Assembly (NCBI GenBank): GCA_015488125.1
Contig: WFOJ01000155.1
Location: forward strand, 1-14,841
Source of the DNA: Mariprofundaceae bacterium
Lineage (GTDB): Bacteria; Pseudomonadota; Zetaproteobacteria; Mariprofundales; Mariprofundaceae
Direction of reading: 5' to 3'
Length of the DNA stretch: 14,841 nucleotides
Within the stretch, counting starts at the first letter, position 1. Each line of letters opens with the position of its first letter. Below the pieces are notes generated by a model, which was not told the DNA's origin, made no database searches, and saw only the letters and a list, made by a program, of their open reading frames with translations. The position numbers and the translations under genes are program-made. Shown one piece after another: positions 1 through 6,010 of the stretch.

Positions 1-535
1 CATCCGCATAACGCACGCTGACCTGGGATTTGGCATCCGGACGCAAAAACGCCAGTTGGCCGGATTTGCGTACCTGCGCCTGCCTGGCCACAAGTTGATG
101 CGACAAATGAATCGGCGTTGGCATCAGCACATCGGTTTCATTGCTGGCATAACCGAACATCAGTCCCTGATCACCCGCGCCCTGATCCAGGTCAATGCCT
201 TCGCCTTCGTTGACACCGGCAGCAATATCCACAGATTGTTTGTCCATCGCCACCAGCACGGCGCAGGAATTATAATCAAAGCCCATCTCGGATGAGTTGT
301 AGCCAATATCCTTGACCGCATCGCGGGCGATTTGCTGATAATCAATATTGGCGGATGTGGTGATTTCGCCAGAAAGCACAATCATGCCGGTATTGATCAT
401 CGTTTCACAAGCGACGCGAGCATCCGGATCCTGTGCCAGAATGGCATCCAGCACACTGTCGGAAATGCGATCCGCGACCTTATCCGGGTGCCCTTCGGAA
501 ACAGATTCCGAGGTAAACACAAAATTGCGACTCAT
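1..535 (-). CDS. metK: S-adenosylmethionine synthetase, N-terminal part (cut by window edge)
   Basis: Makes S-adenosylmethionine from methionine and ATP, a cytoplasmic housekeeping reaction. The first 178 codons are visible; the family is about 380-400 residues, so a little under half is present and the gene runs off the left edge. The N-terminus carries the family's ATP-site motif (SEGHPDK, residues 13-19) and the highly conserved GAGDQGLMFGYA loop (119-130), plus GEITT (56-60). The ATG at 533-535 is preceded on the minus strand by AGGAG (plus-strand 545-549) with a 9-nt spacer, which fixes the start. It is transcribed away from the response-regulator gene at 820, with a 284-nt spacer between. 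No frameshift or odd residue was seen. Identification is secure. Confidence 0.97.
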   Translation of the reverse strand, partial: MSRNFVFTSESVSEGHPDKVADRISDSVLDAILAQDPDARVACETMINTGMIVLSGEITTSANIDYQQIARDAVKDIGYNSSEMGFDYNSCAVLVAMDKQSVDIAAGVNEGEGIDLDQGAGDQGLMFGYASNETDVLMPTPIHLSHQLVARQAQVRKSGQLAFLRPDAKSQVSVRYAD

Positions 536-547
536 ACCTCTTCTCTC

Positions 548-570
548 CTGAAGTAATTTCAGCGCGCTGA
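548..570 (-). promoter_or_regulatory. Two overlapping inverted repeats in the metK leader
   Basis: A perfect 12-bp palindrome (TCAGCGCGCTGA, 559-570) overlaps a second inverted repeat, CTGAA-5 nt-TTCAG (548-552 and 558-562), which ends at the metK Shine-Dalgarno sequence (545-549). The two share bases, so only one could form at a time in the leader RNA; the palindrome could instead be a protein-binding site. It does not resemble any S-adenosylmethionine riboswitch I can recognise. Function unknown. Confidence 0.3.
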
Positions 571-604
571 TAACAACACGCCCTGCCCGCAAAACGGACG
601 CGGT

Positions 605-632
605 ACTCTAGGAGTCTGTCAAATTTTGGCAA
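605..632 (-). promoter_or_regulatory. Candidate sigma-70 promoter for metK
   Basis: Read on the minus strand, TTGCCA (627-632) and TAGAGT (605-610) are separated by 16 nt and sit about 70 nt upstream of the metK start. Each hexamer is a partial match to the consensus, so this is only a candidate. A better -35 (TTGACA, plus-strand 617-622) lies nearby but has no usable -10 at 16-18 nt. Confidence 0.3.
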
Positions 633-641
633 ATTTACTGC
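627..641 (+). promoter_or_regulatory. Weak sigma-54-like element
   Basis: TGGCAA-5 nt-CTGC keeps the invariant GG and GC dinucleotides at the required 10-nt separation of -24/-12 promoters, with mismatches at the last base of the first block and the first base of the second. It faces the response-regulator gene, about 180 nt upstream of its start. It overlaps the candidate metK -35 on the other strand. A match of this quality can occur by chance. Confidence 0.15.
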
Positions 642-760
642 GAACAACTGAATTTTGGTTAAATGTACGTCTTGCTGATAGCGAATGGCGGCATTTCTTT
701 GCAAACGGATCGAAATGACAGAGGTGTTGAAAACATATGCGGGCTTCATGCTATTCATGG

Positions 761-788
761 TTGAATAATGCGTGAAATCTCGCATAAT
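761..788 (+). promoter_or_regulatory. Candidate sigma-70 promoter for the response-regulator operon
   Basis: TTGAAT (761-766) and CATAAT (783-788) are separated by 16 nt, with 4/6 and 5/6 matches to the consensus hexamers. Transcription would start near 795 and give a leader of about 25 nt before the ATG at 820. The -10 would lie inside the coding sequence if the earlier in-frame ATG at 772 were used, which argues for the later start. Confidence 0.5.
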
Positions 789-810
789 CCGGCCCATATC
801 TGGTTACCTT

Positions 811-815
811 GGGGG
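811..815 (+). promoter_or_regulatory. Ribosome binding site deciding the response-regulator start
   Basis: A run of five G lies 4 nt before the ATG at 820. The competing ATG at 772 has no comparable purine-rich block upstream. Confidence 0.45.
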
Positions 816-819
816 ATTT

Positions 820-1290
820 ATGCAGGAGGAGCGCGCTACCATTCTGGTGGTTGATGATACAGCGGAAAATATTGATGTTTTGCGAGGCGTACTGCGCCGG
901 ATGTACAGGGTTAAAGTGGCAACTAATGGTGAGCGTGCCATTGAAATGGCCTCCTCGGCAACCCCACCGGATTTGATTCTACTGGATGTGATGATGCCGG
1001 GCATGGATGGTTACGAGGTTTGTACCATTCTGAAGAGTGACCCCAAAACGGCGCGTATTCCCATTATCTTTGTAACGGCCATGTCTGATGCTGATGATGA
1101 GGTAAAAGGCTTTGATCTTGGTGCCGTTGATTATATCACCAAGCCGGTTAAACCAGCAGTTGTTCGCACGCGGGTCAATACGCATCTGATGCTTAATCGC
1201 CAGTCGCGATTATTACGCAATATTCTTGGGCAGTGTACGGCTGAACTTGATGCCATGCGTGAATTTTTGCAAATTGAGAAAAAGAGCTGA
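820..1290 (+). CDS. Receiver-only response regulator
   Basis: A 156-residue CheY-like receiver that accepts a phosphoryl group from a histidine kinase or HPt domain; cytoplasmic. The acidic pair is D12-D13, the phospho-acceptor D56 (LILLDVMMPGMDG), the switch threonine T86 and the lysine K108 (ITKPVKP). Residues 1-120 are the receiver. The last ~35 form a short, probably helical tail with no recognised output domain; it resembles the linker seen after receivers in PleD- or RpfG-like regulators, but the gene stops before any effector. The ATG at 820 was chosen over 772 because GGGGG lies 4 nt upstream, the receiver fold begins at residue 7, and a good -10 box lies between the two ATGs. The next gene, a STAND NTPase, starts 39 nt later. 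A plausible phosphate donor is the HPt of the kinase at 6007-9462, by inference only. Confidence 0.9.
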   Translation: MQEERATILVVDDTAENIDVLRGVLRRMYRVKVATNGERAIEMASSATPPDLILLDVMMPGMDGYEVCTILKSDPKTARIPIIFVTAMSDADDEVKGFDLGAVDYITKPVKPAVVRTRVNTHLMLNRQSRLLRNILGQCTAELDAMREFLQIEKKS

Positions 1291-1315
1291 TGGCGGTATT
1301 CGTCATACTCACAGC

Positions 1316-1321
1316 AGAGGT
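1316..1321 (+). promoter_or_regulatory. Ribosome binding site for a GTG start
   Basis: AGAGGT lies 8 nt upstream of the GTG at 1330. No ATG in this frame gives a better start, and the GTG is followed at once by the basic N-terminus of the NTPase. Confidence 0.6.
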
Positions 1322-1329
1322 AACAAGGC

Positions 1330-3147
1330 GTGGCTAGAAAAAAAGGCGGCAACCGTAACAGCTATACCACACAGCAAGAGCGACGGGAGTTACGCGCCCG
1401 TGAGTTGTTTACGGACAGACGTGAAGAGCGCAGGACGCTAGCGCGTTTTTTTGAAGACATTATCGCTGAGGATCGTCAGCCCGAGCGACCTATTATCAGC
1501 TTTTACGGTATCGGCGGCGTTGGCAAAAGCACACTGGTTTCTTACGTTTGGGATGAGTTTGAAAAGAATCATCCCGATCACGATGCGATTTACATCAATC
1601 TTGATGTTGACTCGGATAAGGCAGAGGATATTTCCGCTGTTCAGTTGTTGTGGAATCTGCGCACCATGATTTTTCAGGCGACTGAAAGCAGCCTGCTCGG
1701 CTTTGACTTTGTTTATCTAAAATACATGGAAAAATCCAACGAGGAAGTATCGCTGGATGATGGCCCGGTGCGTCATTTCTTTGAGAGCATGGCCAAAAGA
1801 AGTGGCGTGTTTGGCTCCTTGTTTCGGGGATTGGGTACGATGATCGAAATCCTGCCCATCGGCAACATGATGAGCCGCGCTCTTCGGCATATGCAGGAAC
1901 GCGAACGCGAACGTTCGCTGATGGAAAGCATGGGCATTGATCTTAATTCCATTGACCAATGGCGCGCTGGTGATATTGAACGCAAACTTCCAGGGCTGCT
2001 GGCCGAAGACCTTGGCATGTTTCTGGTTGAAAACAACCGTTCCTTTATCCTGGTGCTTGATGGTTATGAGCGCGTCTCCAAAAAGACTGAGCGTGCCATC
2101 GTCGAAGGCTTCATGGCCTCGCTGCTGCTTGATGAGGAATACAGTAAACGTGCCGGAGTTGTATTGCTCGGGCGAGAGCGAACCAACTGGGCAGCATATG
2201 ATGACCCCAATGATGACGCCCGCTGGAATGAACACTTTATTGACCACCGCCACCTGCTGGGTCTGAAAGAAGAGGATGTTCATGAATATATTGAAGCCGG
2301 TCTAAAACTGTACCAGCGCGAAGGCAATGCGGCGCTTGGCTTTTTACTGAAGCAGCATGCAACTGCCATTCAACGGGCTTGCCGTGAATCCACCGGACCT
2401 GACGGCACGCAGTTTTACCATCCTTTTTATCTGGATATTTGCCTGGAAGCCCTGGAAACGCATACCAACGATTTTGATCCAGCGAAACATATCGGGCGCA
2501 CTCCCAAGGAATTGATGAACCGCTTCTTCCGTTATATGGATGAAGAGGAATTATCCTTGCATATCACACTGGCCATGGCCGTTGAATTTGACTGGGAACT
2601 GGTCAGCTTCCTGCAAAGCAAAAACGTGATTCCGGCACTGACGCACACCGAGTTTTTGCAATTTGCCGCCGCGCATTCCTATGTACTGAATGCCGATAAA
2701 ATTGATACCTTCCGTTTTAACCGCTTGATTCATGAATCATTGAAAACCTATGTTTATACCCTGGCTCATGATCAGAAACTGGCGTTGCGCCGCTCGGTGA
2801 TGGCCGCCTTATTGCTGTATTATGACGAATTACTGCCTGGTTCTTCGCGTATCACGGAGTTGGGGGTCAGAACCACCATGCGCATGTACAGCCGGGCCAA
2901 TATGATGCTGATGTGCACCGCCGAATCCGATTTAATTTCACTGGACGATGCTTATGCCCGCTCGCAGCGCTGGGCGCATCGTTACCCTGATGATTTTTAC
3001 CAGCTCAGACTTACCTGGAATCGCAAGTGGCTGAAAATGTATGCCATGAAGTATGGACGCAAAAGCAAGAAAATACGTATCCCCGTAGAAGGCTGGATGG
3101 ATACCGTGGAAGATATGTTGACTCGAGCCAGAGGAATGCTGTTTTAG
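1330..3147 (+). CDS. Compact STAND-type P-loop NTPase
   Basis: A 605-residue predicted signalling ATPase/GTPase with a GTG start. The N-terminus (1-45) is basic and charged and leads into an LFTDR-EERRTL segment typical of the region just before STAND NTPase domains. Walker A is GIGGVGKST (60-68). A hydrophobic strand ending in LVLDGYE (D244, Walker B) is followed by VVLLGRE, the usual position of the sensor strand. Residues ~400-520 are helical and look like the winged-helix region of STAND proteins. No effector domain (TIR, protease, nuclease, kinase, DNA-binding) and no TPR, WD40 or ankyrin array is evident, which is unusual because STAND proteins normally carry both. No signal peptide or membrane segment. 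It follows a receiver-only regulator by 39 nt, so a regulator-NTPase pair is likely. The biological role is unknown. Confidence 0.8.
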   Translation: MARKKGGNRNSYTTQQERRELRARELFTDRREERRTLARFFEDIIAEDRQPERPIISFYGIGGVGKSTLVSYVWDEFEKNHPDHDAIYINLDVDSDKAEDISAVQLLWNLRTMIFQATESSLLGFDFVYLKYMEKSNEEVSLDDGPVRHFFESMAKRSGVFGSLFRGLGTMIEILPIGNMMSRALRHMQERERERSLMESMGIDLNSIDQWRAGDIERKLPGLLAEDLGMFLVENNRSFILVLDGYERVSKKTERAIVEGFMASLLLDEEYSKRAGVVLLGRERTNWAAYDDPNDDARWNEHFIDHRHLLGLKEEDVHEYIEAGLKLYQREGNAALGFLLKQHATAIQRACRESTGPDGTQFYHPFYLDICLEALETHTNDFDPAKHIGRTPKELMNRFFRYMDEEELSLHITLAMAVEFDWELVSFLQSKNVIPALTHTEFLQFAAAHSYVLNADKIDTFRFNRLIHESLKTYVYTLAHDQKLALRRSVMAALLLYYDELLPGSSRITELGVRTTMRMYSRANMMLMCTAESDLISLDDAYARSQRWAHRYPDDFYQLRLTWNRKWLKMYAMKYGRKSKKIRIPVEGWMDTVEDMLTRARGMLF

Positions 3148-3169
3148 TTCCGTATTTGAGGTCTAAACA

Positions 3170-3189
3170 AATCGCAAAAAAATGCGATT
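3170..3189 (+). repeat. Hairpin with A-rich loop after the NTPase gene
   Basis: AATCGCA and TGCGATT form a perfect 7-bp stem around a loop of six A, 23 nt after the NTPase stop. The downstream sequence is only mildly T-rich with no run of U, so it is a poor intrinsic terminator; it may be an RNA structure or an operator. Its core (ATCGC/GCGAT) recurs in the hairpin at 3227-3243. Confidence 0.45.
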
Positions 3190-3215
3190 GCTTGCATCTT
3201 TCTACCGAGAATAAT
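3188..3215 (+). promoter_or_regulatory. Weak candidate promoter for the receptor operon
   Basis: AATAAT (3210-3215, 5/6 match) has TTGCTT (3188-3193, 3/6 match) 16 nt upstream. It lies between the two hairpins of the spacer, giving a leader of about 45 nt. The -35 is weak, so an activator would be expected if it is real. Confidence 0.25.
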
Positions 3216-3226
3216 AACGCCCTTTT

Positions 3227-3243
3227 CAGCGATACAATCGCTG
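3227..3243 (+). repeat. Hairpin in the receptor-gene leader
   Basis: CAGCGAT and ATCGCTG form a perfect 7-bp stem with a 3-nt loop, ending 10 nt before the GAGGGGGG ribosome binding site (from 3254) of the receptor gene. Its arms share the ATCGC/GCGAT core with the hairpin at 3170-3189, so alternative pairing between the two is possible. Confidence 0.45.
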
Positions 3244-3266
3244 TATGCGTCAAGAGGGGGGTAAAA

Positions 3267-5450
3267 ATGTTTCCAATATTATGCGTTCTGTCATTGTTTT
3301 GTTGCGCCAGCGAGAGCGTGGCAAATGAGATGAATGATTTGCTATCCATGTCCATGGAGCAAATCATGAGCGTCAAGGTGGAAACTGCTTCCCGGCATGC
3401 CGAAGAACTGGCAGATGCACCTGCCAATATGCTGGTGATCTCCCGCCGTGAAATGCGCCTGCGGCATTATCACAGCCTGATTGATGTGCTGGAAGATTTA
3501 CCCGGTCTGCATATTCAACACCATACGTCGAGCACCAGTTACCATCGTATTTCCTGGCGCGGATTGTATGGCAGCAACAAGTTTCTGCTGCTGCTTGACG
3601 GTGTGCGCATCACCGACCCCGGTGGCGACAGTATTACCATTGCCAATAATTTTTCACTGGAAGCCATTGACCGCATTGAAGTGGTGTATGGCCCGGCCTC
3701 TGCTTTGTATGGTGCTGATGCTGCAGCCGGCGTGATCAACCTGATTTCCCGCGATGTTACACAGCGGCGGGGGGAACTGGCACTGGGCAGTGGCTCCACG
3801 CACCGCATGCGTGGCGCTGCCTCGTTGCAAGTGCCGCTGGGCAAGACGCGCTCACTGTTGCTGTCGGGCCACGGTTTTCGCGATGATACGGCTGATTTGA
3901 GTCGTTACTACCCCACCGATTTTACCGCTGTGGATGCCAGAACCTTTGGTGGCACCGTGGTTGTTCCCGCCGCTTCCCGTGAAGCTTATGTCTCACCTGT
4001 GGCTGCTTCTTCCGGTTATGCGAAACTTCACTTATTGCCCGGTTTCGACATGGGGGTGTATCACAACCGGGAGCGCCACCTCAGCAGTATTGGCGAAAAG
4101 CCATCTGGCGTAATTTATGATCCGGCAGCTTTTTGGCAACAGGATATTACCACGCTGTATGCGCGCTACAAGCGTTTGCTGGGCAACAATATCGAATCCA
4201 TCACCCTGCTTGATGGCAGCCGCCTGGAAGTTGCACCGAGCAGTGCCTTTCGTAACCGTTACACGGATTTTCAGATGGGTTACCAATACATGCGCAACGA
4301 CCGCCTGGAACTGGAGCAGCAGTTGGCCTGGAATCTCAATGATCACATGAACCTGACCATGGGTATCAGCCTTGGCAGCTATCACTCCATTCCGAAAACA
4401 CCGGACACGCCACTGCCGGTGAATCCAGCCATGGCTGTTAGCGGTCAGCTGATGTATTACCCCAATACCAACAACAGCGTTCCCATTACGCTTTATGATT
4501 TGCGCTACAACCAATATGGCATCTTTGTACAGCATAACTGGCGTATCAACCGCCACTGGAGCACCACTACCGGTTTGCGCTATGACCGTGATTCCCGTTA
4601 TGGTGGTAGCTGGAACCCGCGCCTAAGTATCGTTTGGCGTCCTGTCAACTCATGGGCGTACAAGCTGATGTATGGCGAAGCATTCCGTGCACCATCGACG
4701 GTGGAAACACATGAAGTTTACGGCTCTTTTTCCGGCGCTCAAAATGCGGCAGGGCAATACCAGAGTGGCTTTTTTCATCTTGCCAACCCTTACCTGAAAC
4801 CGGAGAAGTCGCGCACGCTTGAATTAAGCGCCCAGGGAACGTCATGGCGTAATATCTATGTAGCGGCCAGTATTTACCGGGCACAGGTCAACAATGTGAT
4901 TTTTGCTGCCAAAAATACCGGTTCGGTGCAAATACCGACTAACGCAGCCATTGGTTTTGTTGAAACCAATCAGAACATTGGCGATGAAACCTTCTATGGT
5001 GGTGAATTGTATGTACATCATGAACATACATGGGAGGGTAACTGGCAAAGCAGAATTTGGGCGAGCTACAGCTATGTTGATGGCAGCATTAGTTCTGGCG
5101 CAGGCTCAATTGCGTCTGAACTTCCCTATGTTGCCAGACAGCATGTACGACTTGGCTTCAGTCTGGGTTGGGGAGCATGGCAGTTGATGAGTAACAGCCA
5201 TTTTGTCGGAAAATCCAACATCAACAAGGCAGATCCTCTGAATCCGGCACTGAAACTCAAAGTGCCAGGGTATTCGCTATACGATTTGCATTTTGGCTGG
5301 CGGAATGCCTTTCAACTCGGTGATATTGAACTGTCGATTTTTAATGTGTTCGATCGGCGTTATACCAATGCCAGTAGTGGTGGCATCAAATTCACAGGCT
5401 CCCAACAGCAACCTCGTTCCTTCGCTATTGCCATGAAAGTACCTTTATGA
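3267..5450 (+). CDS. TonB-dependent outer-membrane receptor
   Basis: A 727-residue outer-membrane gated channel/receptor that would use TonB-ExbBD energy to import, or to sense, an unidentified ligand. Residues 1-19 are a signal peptide (hydrophobic core, ESVA cleavage site after A19), although its n-region lacks a positive charge. The mature N-terminus has the LLSMSMEQIMSVKVETAS pattern of CirA/FecA-like receptors. The plug (about 45-165) shows EDLPGLHIQ, FLLLLDGVRITDP and RIEVVYGPASALYGADAAAG. The rest is an alternating aromatic barrel. It ends in L rather than the usual F or W. The ATG at 3267 follows GAGGGGGG; the open frame extends upstream to 3027, but that extension overlaps the NTPase gene and has no signal peptide. 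It overlaps the YfiR gene by ATGA, which suggests sensing rather than only transport. The ligand cannot be told from sequence. Confidence 0.93.
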   Translation: MFPILCVLSLFCCASESVANEMNDLLSMSMEQIMSVKVETASRHAEELADAPANMLVISRREMRLRHYHSLIDVLEDLPGLHIQHHTSSTSYHRISWRGLYGSNKFLLLLDGVRITDPGGDSITIANNFSLEAIDRIEVVYGPASALYGADAAAGVINLISRDVTQRRGELALGSGSTHRMRGAASLQVPLGKTRSLLLSGHGFRDDTADLSRYYPTDFTAVDARTFGGTVVVPAASREAYVSPVAASSGYAKLHLLPGFDMGVYHNRERHLSSIGEKPSGVIYDPAAFWQQDITTLYARYKRLLGNNIESITLLDGSRLEVAPSSAFRNRYTDFQMGYQYMRNDRLELEQQLAWNLNDHMNLTMGISLGSYHSIPKTPDTPLPVNPAMAVSGQLMYYPNTNNSVPITLYDLRYNQYGIFVQHNWRINRHWSTTTGLRYDRDSRYGGSWNPRLSIVWRPVNSWAYKLMYGEAFRAPSTVETHEVYGSFSGAQNAAGQYQSGFFHLANPYLKPEKSRTLELSAQGTSWRNIYVAASIYRAQVNNVIFAAKNTGSVQIPTNAAIGFVETNQNIGDETFYGGELYVHHEHTWEGNWQSRIWASYSYVDGSISSGAGSIASELPYVARQHVRLGFSLGWGAWQLMSNSHFVGKSNINKADPLNPALKLKVPGYSLYDLHFGWRNAFQLGDIELSIFNVFDRRYTNASSGGIKFTGSQQQPRSFAIAMKVPL

Positions 5451-6010
5451 ACCTTTGTTCAAGCGTAATAAAAATCGCGAAACTACTGCTTTTATGCCTC
5501 GTTTTTGCCATCTTTCTGATCAGCATGCAGGAAAGGGGGCTAGCTGCTGGAACGGTGAATATTTCACTGATGAAGGGCGTGTATTTGTATAACTTTATTC
5601 GCTTTGCGTCATGGCCTGACGATCCAGGCAGCAGAACGAAGGTCATTGTTGCCGTGTACGGTTCACCTGTGTTCGCCGATCAACTGGAAGTTATTTCACA
5701 AAAAAGTGAATACCCACCGGACATGGAGGTGCGTCGTTGCCAAACTGTTTCCTGTGTGGATGGCGCACATGTATTGTATGTACACGATATGGAGGATGTT
5801 CGCCTGCTTGCCTTGCTGGAACATGTGGCAAAACACCCGGTTATGACCGTGTCGGATGAAGCTGATTTTGTACAACTGGGGGGCATGCTGGAACTTGTGG
5901 AGGAAGAGGAGCGTCTGCGTTTTGATGTCAACCTGAAAGCGATTCGCGATAGTGGACTCTATCTGAACGCTGATGTGCTTGACATGGCAAGAAAGGTAGT
6001 GAATCAGTGA
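5447..6010 (+). CDS. YfiR/DUF4154-family periplasmic regulator
   Basis: A 187-residue exported protein of the YfiR family. In the known YfiBNR system, YfiR is a periplasmic protein that represses the CHASE8-domain diguanylate cyclase YfiN. Residues 1-34 form a signal peptide with a long hydrophobic core (13-25) and an LAA cleavage site. The family patterns are clear: KGVYLYNFIRFASWP (43-57), GAHVLYVHD near 106-114, then PVMTVSDEADFVQLGG followed by RFDVNLKAIRDSGL and a final DMARKV helix. Two mature cysteines are present (C98, C103) and none lies in the later segment, so the second disulfide described for the Pseudomonas protein appears absent. The start overlaps the receptor stop (ATGA) and the end overlaps the kinase GTG (GTGA). 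Its likely partner is the CHASE8 domain of that kinase. Confidence 0.9.
   Translation: MNLCSSVIKIAKLLLLCLVFAIFLISMQERGLAAGTVNISLMKGVYLYNFIRFASWPDDPGSRTKVIVAVYGSPVFADQLEVISQKSEYPPDMEVRRCQTVSCVDGAHVLYVHDMEDVRLLALLEHVAKHPVMTVSDEADFVQLGGMLELVEEEERLRFDVNLKAIRDSGLYLNADVLDMARKVVNQ

Noticed and set aside
536..604. S-adenosylmethionine riboswitch in the metK leader
   Set aside because: The leader is short and shows no multi-helix junction or recognisable conserved core of the known SAM or SAM/SAH classes.
480..797. 105-codon minus-strand open frame spanning the metK promoter region
   Set aside because: It overlaps the metK start in another frame and covers the likely promoters; no ribosome binding site or protein pattern.
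1717..2283. 188-codon open frame on the minus strand inside the NTPase gene
   Set aside because: It is fully antisense to a gene with clear Walker motifs, has no ribosome binding site, and its translation shows no domain pattern.
3170..3205. Intrinsic terminator after the NTPase gene
   Set aside because: The stem is A/T-rich at its base and is not followed by a U run, so termination is doubtful; kept only as a hairpin.
3027..3266. Upstream extension of the receptor reading frame by 80 codons
   Set aside because: It overlaps the end of the NTPase gene, would bury the signal peptide, and the ATG at 3267 has a strong purine-rich ribosome binding site.
4032..4556. 174-codon minus-strand open frame inside the receptor gene
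   Set aside because: Antisense shadow of a well-supported barrel-coding region with no initiation signal.
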